Below, in pieces: positions 1 through 12,198 of a DNA stretch of 64,000 bases. Under the pieces are notes generated by a model. The model ran no database searches, was not told the DNA's origin, and saw only the letters and a program-made list of their open reading frames with translations. Position 1 is the stretch's first letter. Each line of letters starts with the position of its first letter. A program made the translations under genes and the position numbers. The stretch comes from Chrysaora quinquecirrha (taxonomy: Eukaryota; Cnidaria; Scyphozoa; Semaeostomeae; Pelagiidae). Location of the stretch: the NCBI GenBank assembly GCA_014526335.1, contig JACTAT010000030.1, positions 792,516 through 856,515 of the forward strand, given 5' to 3'.

Positions 1-203
1 TTCATAATGTTAAACATGAAAAAAAATTGAAGACAACGATACTCGCATTTTCTCCAGTGTTATTTTTCAAAATTTTGAGTCGAAATCTTATATCAGAATA
101 CAGAATACTAATCAGACATTATCTACTTGCTGCCCTCCATCATGTGGTTGTATTTCAAGAACACATACTCACTCTTTACCATGAAGCAATGTCTTTTTTT
201 CAG

Positions 204-3200
204 GGAGCTTACCTTACTTCTTACGAAACAGTTCATACCACGTGAGTTTGAATTTCCACTTTTTCATAATATATAAAGTCTGAATTCATCTATTTATAAT
301 GTTGTGAACTGTATAACTACTATTCATCTCTCATTTCGTATCTTATCCATTTCATATTTCGTGTATTTTAGGGGTCATCAATAAATAATGCAGGCTCTCC
401 AAGGGTAAAAGCAGTTATGCCAGGTCAAATGGTAAGGAAGATTCAATATACAATAATGAATGGTACATTTTAATTAATGAACTCATTTTGATGTCCGAAG
501 ATTGAGGGGGTGTTTGTGAAACGCATGTATGGATACATGTACAGTATGTATGTGTTTAAGATGATCGATACTGCAGATTAATATATTTCAATCGTTTTTA
601 GGTTTCCTACACCCAAGGATCAAGTGGAAGCCATTATCAGGTAATTAATACTATGATTAAGAGAAGAATAAGGCACAGGTATTTGTAACCAACGTTTGAT
701 CAGAGATATAATTTTTGCGACGAAAAGTTATTCCACGTTTTTTACGTGGTTACGTTTTTGACCACGTTTTATAGGCAAATGGCTTGTAAAGCCCCTGCCA
801 AACAAAGCCAGTATTTAACAAACATTTCTGAATTTAAGAAAATTTTAGAACTAGAAGCCTGAGAATCAAAGTCTTATTGTAAACCAGAAAATATAGCTGT
901 AACAATGTATTTTCAACTTATTTTTGGCACTGCGACACTGCATTGGAACATGTGTCTAGGGGCAGTTTGTTATAATTGATCACATTGACCTTTTCCTTTC
1001 ATAGCAACAACCTGTAACAGCTGGTGTCGGATGGGTTCCCTCTCAACCGTATGCTGTGGCTGTCAGTCCACATGTAAGTACATTATTTTCCTGAATTTCG
1101 AACGTCAAGTAAGTATTCGGACGTTTAATTTCGGACGCCGAATTAGTGTTTAATTAATTTTTTATCAAGGGCGCTTCGACGATGCTGCTCCAGAATTTAC
1201 TTTGTATTAAGACAGGACGTTTACTGTGACCCGCCTCTAATTGTTGATTGTTTTCTCTGATCGTACAGCCGGGCTCGAACCATGCCAACATGTTAACCAA
1301 CATCGCCGCCAACAATTATTGACCAACAAGTTTGCACGATTTGCCATAGATGTTGGCCTAATGAAAAACATTTTGCTGACGAAAAAATTTGGCCAACATT
1401 GTTAACATGTTTAAAAATGTTGGCCAACATTTTCATCGATTTGAGCATAGTTGATTCGTTGGTACGGTTCGCTATGTCTCGCAAGGTACAACCTTTTCAA
1501 TTTATCGTTATTTCGGAGACCTTATAATAAGAAACGGATTTAAGTTGGTAGTTTGAGTTGGGCCACGAATTCTCTCTTCCTCGTCGTCAACCCAAAGAGC
1601 GAGCAACATGTTTGCAAAAGATCATTTTTAGATGTCGCCGACAACGCTGCCAACAATTGTTGGCGAAGATGTTAGCACGGTTTGCTACAGACGTGGGCCT
1701 AATAAACAACATGTTATTGTCGAAAAATTGTAGGCAAACATTTTAAAACATATTTAATAAATGTTGGCAAATATTTTCGTCGATTTGAAAAAAATTGATG
1801 TGTTAGACCCTGAAATAAGGAAATACATTTAAGCTGGCGGTTTTAGTTGGACCACTAATTTTTTCTTCGCCGTTGTCAAACAAATTTGTAAGAAACAAAC
1901 AAACAGTTGCTTCCTTTTCGGCCATGTTTGCAAAAGGTCATTTGTAGATGACGTCAGCAACCCTAAACATCGTTGATGTTGTGATGGTATGGCAAGCCGC
2001 ACAAACATGTTGGTCCCTTGTTCAGCGAACTTGTTGGCCAACAGTTGGCACGGTTCGCGCCGCCTTTACGATTGGGCATGAGTTCAGAAAAAAAATTTTC
2101 TGCGGTTTGGTTTTGGAGATTTTTGCAAAATTCATCGGATTCCGGGGTTTTTAACACTATCGAATGCGTTAGGTAGCTTGCATATAACATATTTCACTTT
2201 TACAACGGGAAAACAACTTTATAGTCTTATAAATGCAATTAAACTGCAAAGACTAGGCTAATTTACCCGTAACAGTTGGATCTTTTGGATTTTTTTTTAA
2301 GAGGAATTCCCTTCGTTTTTGAACCAATTTAAAGATGCAGAATTTAATTGGCTACCTGTCTGCAGCTGAATTATAGTTTTATTGATCTTTTTAGATCAAT
2401 GAATTCGATTTTCTCTGATAAGATATTTCACTAAATTAACAACTTCATTCTAGGTTCCTATCAGTCCAACGTCTGTCGAGCCACATAGTATCGCACATGT
2501 CCAGCAAAGTGTTATCCCGCATTTGACTAGTCAGATGGCGCATATGCAGTTGTCGAGTGGAGGGGTGAGTATAACTGACATTGTTTGAAGACCCTGCACT
2601 CTTATTACCAACTATACCTCATCCTTGTCCATAGAATCCTATTTCTACCCCTTATCTATGACAAAGTCTTTAAAATCGTCCCCCTTTTCTGACTCTCGGG
2701 GAAATATAACCCCTTTTCTGTGCATTCACTGACACCCTGAAACAGTCATTTTATAATGTAATCCAAGTTTTAACACTGAATGGTGTTCAGCCTCACGCAT
2801 TTTTGTAAGGAAGTGCTTTATAAGGCAGGTAGTACTCGGATGGGCAAAAACTTAAGGAATTCCTAGTACTGGATTGGAGACTACTAAGGAATCTGACTTT
2901 GCTTTAACTTAACATTTCGATTAAAAAGGATGAAGTTTTGAATTAACAGAGCAAGCAATTTATCGCCAATGATTTTCAATCAGTATTCATTTCTGTTCGT
3001 CTTCCGATCTATAATAGCTGGACCACTGGTTATTTTGAAGAATTACAAAGTAAAAAGTTAAGGAATTGCTAAGGAATATTGAGTACTCAAATTTGGCCAT
3101 CAGTTAAGGAATTTACAGTACTGAGCCTGAGCCAAACTTCCTTATAAAAAAATTGCGTGTATATACACGCATTTTTTTTATAAGGAAGTGCTTTATAAGG

Positions 3201-5056
3201 AAGGTAGTACTGGCTGGCAAAAAGGAATAATACTTAAGGAATTTCTAGTACTGGACCGGAGACTACTAAGGAATCTGACTTTTTCTTTAACTTAGCATTT
3301 CGATTAAAAAAATGAAGTTTTGAATTAACAGAGCAAGCAATACTTATCGCCAATGGTTTTCAATCAGTATTCATTTCTACTCGTCTTCTGAAACCTTTAT
3401 GACCTATATTTCCTTGACCATTGGTTGTTTTTAAGAATCACAAAGTAAGAAGTTAAGGAATTGCTAAGGAATATTGAGTACTCAATTTTCACCATCAGTT
3501 AAGGAATTTTCAGTACTGACCCTGAGCTGAACTTCTTTATAAAAAAAAATGCTTGTAAGTAAAACAGGCCCTCTTCCTTCAAATTTAGAAACTCAGTCAG
3601 TGGCTTTGAAATAGCTATTTCAGACGAATCTCAATATTCTTGATGATATTATTCATTTTCCTCATTGTGCCTTCTAAATTCATTCGGCGAGTGTCCATAC
3701 ACACCTTTCAAATAACAATACTTAAACTTTTCTGAGCTCCAATACTGTATTCTGAGGTTTGATGAATGGATTAAAACTTCTGCGCGAAAGTCACGTTTTA
3801 CTTGGATAGCAGAATATCAATCCTTACTTTCAATCCTTGTTTTCTTCTTTTAGATTTTTACAAGCACAGTATTCCATTAATGAATGTCAAAATAAAATTC
3901 TGAGCATAAAATAAACATGAAAGTAAAGGAAACTATACAGATACTGGAGACAGACAAGGCCTCGATCGAGGGCCGAGGGGCCGTGGCGCCGAGAGGCTGG
4001 TGATTTCTAATCCTGTAGCCCTTTTTTTGCATAATCAACCACAGAATTGATCATTTATTCTTACTCATACGTCATGTCTTCAAACTGTGCTGCCTTTATT
4101 TACCTGCTTCACTTTCTCATTGAAACTTTCTTCCTTAAACTCACCAAAAGAGTTTGGCCAGATTCACAAATAAATAAGAACTAAAATACAGAAAACGTCA
4201 GCGTATTCAACATTACTTCGAATTCTTAAATGTCATCTGAACAAGGTGCGCGAAAATAAGAATGACGCGAAAAAACCAGCACTTTGCAATTTGCATGGGA
4301 AATGAAGAGGCGCGAAAGTTAAATGGGCCCAAAAAATTGAATGACGAAGGTAGCAATGGCTACAGATGTTTGAGTATTATGAACCATTGGTTTACAAATG
4401 CTACATGTACTCATCGGTGACATGATATTAATTTCTTTCTAGTATTTGACTTCAGTGCCAACTGTTGCTGGTTATGCAGCACAAAACAACTGGCATGTAT
4501 CACAGCCACAGACACACTCGCATCATGGACAAGTTGATGTATGTTTTTCTTTGATATCATTCATTTGTACCCTATTCTCAATATCATCTAAAGTTTTTAT
4601 ACATTTTATAAGATCTTGAACCCTTTGGTGCACGAGGTCCGGACAGGTACAGATTGGTACGGGGCCAGTCAAGCCACATTCCTTATTTAATGATTGTACT
4701 TACACCATTGTTGTTTTTAGCTCGCTCTTAATTTTGGCAAATCGAGCTTTTACGTTCTCGTAGTGTTCTTAGAAGTGTTATTCACATGCACACTCTATGT
4801 ATAAACAAAGACATGAAATAATAACAATGATAATGGTTTCTTTCCTTAGGATTCACACTTCATAGTAGGTAGCCCAGAAGCACAAGATGGTCCACTGTCA
4901 CATGTTCATGGTGGCACATCAGCCCATCATATGCAACATCCAAACGAGGCAGTGATTGATGAGCATCATCGAATGGTCTACACTGCTTATCCTAGGTTTG
5001 ATATGTCATTCTTTTATCAACCGTTTCAACAATACTTAAGTTTCAGGTTTCGTTGA
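204..5056 (+). CDS. RBMS: RBMS-family (MSSP/shep-like) RNA-binding protein, C-terminal exons
   Basis: C-terminal part of an RBMS single-stranded nucleic-acid binding protein; the two RRM domains must lie left of the window. Phase-0 exons with GT-AG borders are 372-431, 602-640, 1005-1073, 2454-2564, 4443-4538 and 4850-5056 (stop TGA 5054-5056), giving 193 residues. A 38-nt exon at 204-241 is possible but weaker, because its frame is not fixed. The tail is low-complexity and rich in Q, H, S and P. A WVPSQPY motif, then a Pro/Ser/His stretch and SQMAHMQLSSGG followed by YLTS, match in order and spacing the vertebrate RBMS1/3 tail (WMQPQPY, then QQMSHLSLGS, then a Y-rich end). Known for the family: RBMS proteins bind AU-rich RNA or ssDNA and regulate mRNA stability. 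The last exon has extra His-rich sequence compared with vertebrates. The assignment rests on tail similarity alone. Confidence 0.75.
1273..2080. repeat. MITE cluster built on the word GTTGGCCAACA (family F)
   Basis: In an RBMS intron. The first copy (about 1273-1471) has ends CGAACCATGCCAAC and, inverted, CGAACCGTACCAAC. Its interior is studded with TTGGCCAACAT and ACATGTT words in both orientations. Two more diverged copies follow at about 1600-1800 and 1960-2080, the last ending TTGGCACGGTTCG. Reading frames here are fortuitous. Confidence 0.6.
2795..3160. repeat. MITE family A, copy 1
   Basis: Inverted ends of the type CACGCATTTTTTATAAGGAAG; interior repeats AAGGAAT words such as TTAAGGAATT and CTAAGGAATCT, with AGTACT motifs. 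The right end is followed by TA. Sits in an RBMS intron, 4 bp from copy 2. Confidence 0.7.
3165..3556. repeat. MITE family A, copy 2
   Basis: Same orientation and about 85-90% similar by eye to the copy just before it. The left end is flanked by TA. The right terminus has decayed (AATGCTTGTAAG instead of AATGCGTGTA). Confidence 0.7.
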
Positions 5057-5146
5057 TCTGAGGAATATAGCGCAAACACCGTTGTACAAAGCGAATTCTC
5101 CGATAAAATCCAAATCCCCCCTCCTTTTGCTGGGGGTCTATTAAGA

Positions 5147-5152
5147 AATAAA
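5147..5152 (+). promoter_or_regulatory. Candidate polyadenylation signal of the RBMS gene
   Basis: AATAAA about 90 bp after the RBMS stop codon, on the same strand. Position and motif fit a 3' end signal, but the hexamer is common in AT-rich DNA. Confidence 0.4.
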
Positions 5153-6642
5153 GAAGTAATTTAGTTTTAGATATAAGCAATTCGGTTTTTGATGAATGTT
5201 TATATTTTGTGAAAACATAAAAGAAGTTTTGAATAATTTTTTGACAAAAACGCCCTGGATGTTTACTGGAGAAAATACGGTTGTATTCTCAAATAAATGG
5301 AAGCATATTTCCGAAAACTTAAGATTTAAATGTAGAACTAAAACGAACTATCTAAACTTATTAAATGTTCGATTTTTTACAGGAAGGGATGATTTTCAGT
5401 TTAATTGAAGGTAAGAGCCTCCGAACGTCATTTAATTGGCACTTCGTGCCGCTACGTAATTTCTGCGCAGCAATTAAAAAACAACAAATTCTCGGCAACC
5501 GCTAGAAAAGTGCTTCATGACTATTCGGTCCTACAAATTAACTCAAGATGGCCCTCCTCGTTACTCATTCGCTACTCAAAGATACCCTTTCTCATCCCAC
5601 TGTGCACTTTCCACATTTCTCGGAAAGCCCTTCGCGTAACTGCACGCACACTTCCTCCACGTCACTGGGACTGGGTAGGCATTACAATTGGCCGAGTGGC
5701 GAGAATGGTCAAGTAGTGGGCAAGTTTGGTTCGCAGTCTGTCTGTCAGTCTGTCATGTCGAGTCGTATCGAGATGAACGACTGTGGTGGCACTGCTTGGG
5801 TTAGACTTGTTCTATTAAGTGAACCCCTTGTGAACCAAATGTAACAAATGATTTTTTTCACCAATATCAGGGGCATATTCTTTCCTAAGTATTTTATTCC
5901 CAGCTTGTCTCAGGCTGCTTTTAAAAACACAGGCTTTTTTCCTCAGCTCAAAGGACTGGGAGGTTCAATGATTTGAAAAAGTTAGAATGATAATAAAAAA
6001 TTGAAAGAAGAGAAATGTGGATGGATGAGCAAAAGTGGAGAAATCATTTGCTGAAATTCACATTTATTTTCAATTGAATTAAACTGAAAATTGCGGCAAA
6101 TTTGCTTTTAACTTTTTGAATTTAAAGGAAGTATCAAATTTGGTTTTAAATTTCTGAAATATTTTTGCAAATTTTTAAGTGAAAATTTAATAATTATCTG
6201 ATTGTGGGTGTTTTACCGTTTTAGCCGTCGTCAATCTGTTTTAGTTTCCTTGCACGTTTTCAGAGGTTGTTATGTAGGTGAAAACCAGTGTTAAATTATT
6301 GTATTTAATTTTGTAAGTCCAACAAAATCTTTTTCATGATCTGCAAATTACAACCAATTTGCAACCGTTTTCAATTGATCAGGCAAACATGTATTTTTTC
6401 TTAGCAACTAAAAAAATCGGCAGAGTGCTAAAAATTTGTTCAGAGTTTCTTAAATATTCGTATTGCTGTCCTAGTAGTTGTACCCGATCGGATTTTAATG
6501 TTTGTGTCTTTCCAATTCGACTATGGAATGTCATTGGTTATAACTAAATTTTATTTGAGACTTTCATTATTTATGGCCTGGTCAAAATATCTTGAATATA
6601 TTTTTTCGACTTTTCAATGCCTGTTATTCAACTAGTTTCGTT

Positions 6643-7001
6643 ACACGCATTTTTTTGATAAGGAAGTTCGGCTCAGGCCCAGTACTGAAAATTCCTTAAC
6701 TGACAGCCAAATTTGAGAACTGAAAATTCCGCAATTCCTTAACTTTTATACTTGTTTCTTTAAAATAAACCTAGGGACAAGGAAATATCAGGACATGAAG
6801 GTGTCAGAAGACGAATAGAAATGAATACTTATTAAACCATTGATCGTTTTATACATTTAAAGATCAGCTTCATAAGACTTCATCATTTTTAATAAGTAAA
6901 ATTCCTTAATAGTCTACGATCCAGTACTGGAATTACTTAAGTTTTTGCCTATCCGAGTACTACCTTCCTTATAAAGCACTTCCTTATAAAAAATGCGTGT
7001 A
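6643..7001. repeat. MITE family A, copy 3 (inverted orientation)
   Basis: Complete copy flanked by TA on both sides (TA-CACGCATTTTTT ... AAAATGCGTG-TA). TA target duplication suggests mobilisation by a Tc1/mariner-type transposase. Lies between RBMS and NEK10. Confidence 0.7.
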
Positions 7002-8009
7002 TTTTAAATATAGGTTTTCATTTAAGGTTCATTGTCCACATATTTTATATCGAGTTTAGAGAGATTTTAAGAATAGGTAGTAGCCTAATGAATTTTATTT
7101 AAAACATCAACAGCCTTAGAAGCCTGCATTATTGATCTCCGTTGTAAAAATGTTTTAGGTAACGTCTTATTAGTTGTTGTCAACAATTCAAAGTTAATAA
7201 ATCCGTAAAATACAACTTAAAAATCTTTGTGCAATTATAGTTTTATTTTTATTATTGTGTTCGTTAGAAATGTCTTAGTTCTTCTTGATCGTACAGTGAT
7301 GTTTTTATTTTCTATTTTGTGTTTCATGGTAAAATCTTGTCAATCAAGGAAAGGAGTGAATAAGATTTTTTACCACGTAGCCGTTAAACGTGTTTAAAGT
7401 TAGTGGATGCCTGATTCCAATTTCTCGTGTCCACCTTTCCGAGAGAGAGAAAGGAACGCGGCGAAAGGTTTGAACTTCAAAATAAAGAAGCGCGTAATAT
7501 GAAAGTTTATATACAACTGATAAGGGCGCATTTTGATTTTATCCAACTCAAGGTGCGAAAAGTTGTTCCTACGTAGATTTCAAGAGGGAACTTCATCTTG
7601 TGTATGGAACCGGTCATTATTTATGGAATCATTAAAATGATACGCACCGAGACATAGTTTACACAGTCACAAAGCAACATAAAATTAGCGCTAAAAGAGT
7701 TAGTTTTATACATAGGAAAAACTTTTTACAAAATGATCATTTTACACCAGTGACACTAAAAAAACGTTCTTAAGATTATTTCCCAAGATTGAAACTCTTA
7801 GCTATCTGCTTATAAGTCACTCCGTCTCAAAAGAAATAGGTCACCATTTCTGCCATCAGACGTCTAAATTCTGTGTAATGAAGCAAGGAAACATTTTCAG
7901 GCCTTTCCTTTTCTTAGCTGTTTTAGCACCTTTGTTAGTGCCACAGTTTCCTACCAAGGCGAAAGGGTAGTACATTAGCAGCCAGCACAAACCTACGACG
8001 TTTTACCAC

Positions 8010-11000
8010 TCACTTGAAACCAGGGTTAGAGTTCTCAGCATTTCTTCTAGACCCAAGAGGTTGATGAACATGCCTGCAAACAATAAATTACTAAGATTGA
8101 CAAGAAAATACCGAAGGTCATACCTTACTGCATTAAATGGATTGCAGAGAATGATTAAAGAAACCATGTTATGTACACCAAAGAAAATGCAATTCAGAAG
8201 TAAATACAAACAAAGGGTGTGGAGTTAGTGAGTTCATGTTTAGCCTTGCATGAATTTATTTCGGACCAAATGAGATTTTCATCACGATCACGGGACAAAC
8301 TTCCATCTGCAGTTTTCAAAACAGACCATTTCTTGCACCCAAAAACGTTACAATCCTCGCCAAAAAGGGCGATTACATTAAAGAAATAGCACATTTTATT
8401 TGGTTGCACGATTTCTTCACCTGAATCGTTTCCAGATCGAGATGGAAAACCTACCGAAATGAAATTGAAATTCGGGGTTCTTATAAAAAGTCCGCCGTAG
8501 TCATACAAACCTTGTATTCGGTGTTATTTCGTAGTATCCATTTTCAAGAAGTAATCCTTCAATCAGCGACTAGAGTAAGTAGGACAATATTCAAAATCAT
8601 TGACAACAAACTGAAATTTCACTGCTTTTGAAAAGAGGTTTGTGTGGTCATCGAGAAAGCAGAACTGAAAGTCAATCAATCAGCAATGATGAAAATATTT
8701 TTCATGATGATAAATGCTTTTTGACATACCTGTAAGTGTTCATAGGTTATACCAGTCTCATTGCAAACCTCTGCTGAGTCTAAATAACATAAAAGGGTTT
8801 AATGCGTTTCAAAATATCCATGGAGCCAGTTAGATAGGTTCGCAAGGTTATATTATGTTTAACATAAAAAGGATCACCATGAAATCAAAGACGATGGGTA
8901 ATCGTCACTGACCCACTCCCTCCATCTTCTATCTGCAGCTACACCAGACTATTTCCATTATTTCCTCTTCATCATTCTCTGTTTTCGATGCATTTTGGAA
9001 GATGAGATACGAGACACAACGGACGACTAAATCTTCCACAATCTCAGAAGCGCGTCCCAAGAAACGAAGATAATAATCTGTACTTTACCTGAGGATAAAT
9101 CCAGGCCAGAAGACGATTTGGCGAAGATATCTCTCCAGCCGGGTCCTAAATCCATCTCAATAAGTTCCTTTGATCCTTCTAGCAGCTAAAATAGAAAGAT
9201 TTCTTGCTTCAATGTTAAACAACACAGACACTTTCCCGAACAAAATCATAAGAAGAAAATTATCTACTCTACAAGCAAGTATACTTGAAACAGCGGGCCC
9301 TCGTGGTGAAAACATTCTAGAACCTAACTCAGTTGTCCAATACTATTATAGAACTAATTATATGATAATTTTATGCTAACAACAACAACTATAGCGCTAT
9401 AAATTTCACCTCAAAGGGTGAAATTTCTTTATCCTGAAAGGAAAATAAATCGTGTTTTCCTATCAGAAAACAACAGATTTGATTCGATTTCATTTTATTT
9501 CGTCCAAAGGCCTCAAAATGAAATCATTTCGAGTTTAGTTTCATTTCCCCCAGCTTAGTCCTTACCGGCTCAGAGACCATTGCTTGGAAATGGAAAAAGG
9601 AAGACATATGAAACCCGCGACTGAAAATGGCAAAAGACTTCGTGCCCTAAATACTGCAGCTACGGGATCGAAAACTAAACACACTGAGCGCGAAATGTTT
9701 ACGTCCATTTTAAAGCAAAAGCATGGAATCATGGAACAATTGAACGACCACCTACCTTTTTCATTTCATCTTTCAGATTGTTAGAGCTACTTTGAGATGA
9801 AAATAATGATCTCTTAAACTGTTCGATAATTCTTCGCTGAGGATTTGCTGCTAAAGGTGGGGGTAACTATTTTGAAATAAAAAACACCAATAAGAATTTA
9901 TGTATCTATAAAAAAACAACTTCAATTCGCTGTTATTTTGGAACCGCATCAACATAATATAATCAGGGATTAGGAAGCCTAATCGGACGATAATCAATCT
10001 TTAATCCATAATACGCAGTTAAACAAAGCATCCTAATTCAACGAACAGCAAACGGAGTTTCAGCAGTAAACCTAAATTTGAGCTCTACATTGCTGACTTA
10101 AATCGCGGCTTTTCAAGAACCAGGCCCAGATAGTTGTAATTATTAGGAAGGTGGTTTTTTATCTACAATGGCTAGTGTCTGCTAACTTCCAGAGATCTGG
10201 AACTTGCGTCAATTTTCGGGAAAATGGTGCATGTGTTGGGTAGGGGATCTTCAGGGCAGTGTTAGGGCAAATAAGAGAAGATCCTTGGGAAATACGTCAC
10301 CGAATATTGAAAGTAAATTGAACATTTCACGATCGAATAAACAAATAAAAGTGAAATAAATTTACCTGGGTAATAAATATGATCTTATGTAACTGACCAA
10401 GCATCTGAAGTATCGGATCATTGATTTGTCTAACTTTTCTTGGCGATATACTTAAAGTTGCCGTTGCTGAATCTAAAACAAGATGAAATAATAGCTAAGA
10501 CAAAATAACAGAAATGCAAAATACACTTCATTGATGAATTTCTGTATGTTTTGGGATATGCTTTTAGCTAGGACTGTCACCAATTTCCTACAGTTGGTCG
10601 AATTTTCAAATTTCTAATTTAAAAGGTCAAATCATCTCTTTGCAGTTGATCAAAAATCAGTGATGATCAAAAATGACCAGTTTTTTCAAAGCCGTATCCA
10701 TACAATATGAAGCAAAAAAACACCTTATACTAGTGAGTATCGACCACAGACAACAGACAGCAAAAGAATGCCACCGCATCAAGCATAATAACCCACCAAA
10801 GTAGTGCTTATCCACCACAGTACGCAATAAACATCACCACACCAAGCATAACAACCCCCCGAAAAGCATAATAACCCACCAAAGTAGTGCTTATCAACCA
10901 CAGTACGCAATAAACACCACCACACCAAGCATAGTAACCCAGCGAAAAGCATAATAACCCACCACAGTAGTTTTTATCCACCATAGTACGCAATAAAAAC

Positions 11001-12198
11001 CACCACACCAAGCATAATAACCCACCACAGTAGAGCTTATCCACCACAGTACGCAAAAAACACCACCACAGTACGCAAAATATACCACCACAGTAGTCCG
11101 TATCCACCACAATGGTGTGTATAGATTCGCTAGCGTGATCTTGTAGGCTTGTCCATCGTTACAGTAGAGTTGAACTCTATAACGATGCGTCTCGATGCAG
11201 ATATTGACAATGCATGGAGATCAATTGACATGAAATTCCCTTACTTGGACGCCATAAACCGCCACCACTTGCCATATTTCGTTGATAAGTTTCAATTGAA
11301 GAACTAAAAGAGCAAAAAATGATAACGATAAGAGGAAATGAATCATAAAGATCGCTTTTTGAACCAAGAAAACAACAATTTTAGAATTGCATAAATCACA
11401 AATATTTTCAACTATTATTAAAAAATTTACCAGCTCTGAGTTCTTTTAACATCAGGCAAATCCTCATTTTTGATCCCTGTTAATTTTTCGTCGTTGGACG
11501 GTGCCTTTCCCTGAGCGTAATCAAGTGGTAAAGGTTTTCGAACACCTTTTCTTGCAGCAGGCGGTTTCGGTTTTACAAATACATCATCCTTCTCAATTAC
11601 ATCTTCCTTTGTATGCGACTCCTCCGGTTTTCGTCTAGTTTGTAATTGGCCCAACTCCTTTGAAATTATCTTAGGTCTTTCAAGTGAACCAGATTTGTTC
11701 ACTGGGGATCGTAGGACATCAGAACTGGTTAACTTGATGTCTTGTTCACTGCTACCGAGTATTTCTGAACCGAATGCTGAGCTGATGTTTTGCATATGTG
11801 AACCTGTGTCTATAGGAAACATTTTTTGATATTTTTCATCAAATTCATCGTTCTCTATATCACTGTCTTGCTTCGTCGTACTCAAAGATAATCTACTTCC
11901 ATTACTTGAAGAAACAGAAGATATTCGGTCACTGAGTTGCTGAGAAGCCAAAAAGAGGCGATGATATTTCTGTTGACTCTGATGTGCCTCAAAGTAATGC
12001 CTGCAAAAAAGCGTAAGGAAGTAAAGGAAAATAAATATTTTCGCACCAACAATTTCATTAATAATTTGACAGGATATTTCTCTCAATATACCTTTGCGTC
12101 CTTCGCCTTTCTTTTTCAAGCTTTTTTTCGAAATTTGCAACTTGCTGTTTCATTTTGTCGACCATAGCAAGAAGAACGTCACTTATTATCGCCGCAAC
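8010..12198 (-). other. NEK10: NEK10 C-terminal region (exons 33-41)
   Basis: Starts with a charged coiled coil including EKKLEKERRRTQR, a near-exact NEK10 signature. Next comes a 570-nt exon (11431-12000) of low-complexity Ser/Asp/Glu/Lys-rich sequence with little conservation. Then follow PRKVRQINDPILQMLGQLHK, an IEQFKRSLFSSQ segment, ETGITYEHLQ and ENGYYEI. Each of these has a counterpart in the vertebrate C-terminus. The protein ends about 20 residues after the last conserved block. Confidence 0.9.

Larger units (their letters stand above)
5057..8009. other. RBMS-NEK10 convergent intergenic region
   Basis: Lies between the RBMS stop and the NEK10 stop, so it must hold both 3' UTRs. Apart from one family-A MITE (6643-7001) no gene is supported. 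A slightly GC-richer stretch at 5520-5830 has overlapping reading frames of about 100 codons in two frames, without splice sites or recognisable motifs. Confidence 0.6.

Noticed and set aside
5405..5844. Overlapping frames of 98-103 codons downstream of RBMS
   Set aside because: Two different frames over the same bases, no family motif, no splice structure.
8194..8508. 104-codon minus-strand frame between the last two NEK10 exons
   Set aside because: Intronic; the conserved GYYEI exon (8511-8569) splices in phase to 8010-8073.
10808..11112. Tyr/Cys/Gly-rich minus-strand frames of 72-100 codons
   Set aside because: Products of the CCACCACAGTACGCAA minisatellite inside a NEK10 intron.
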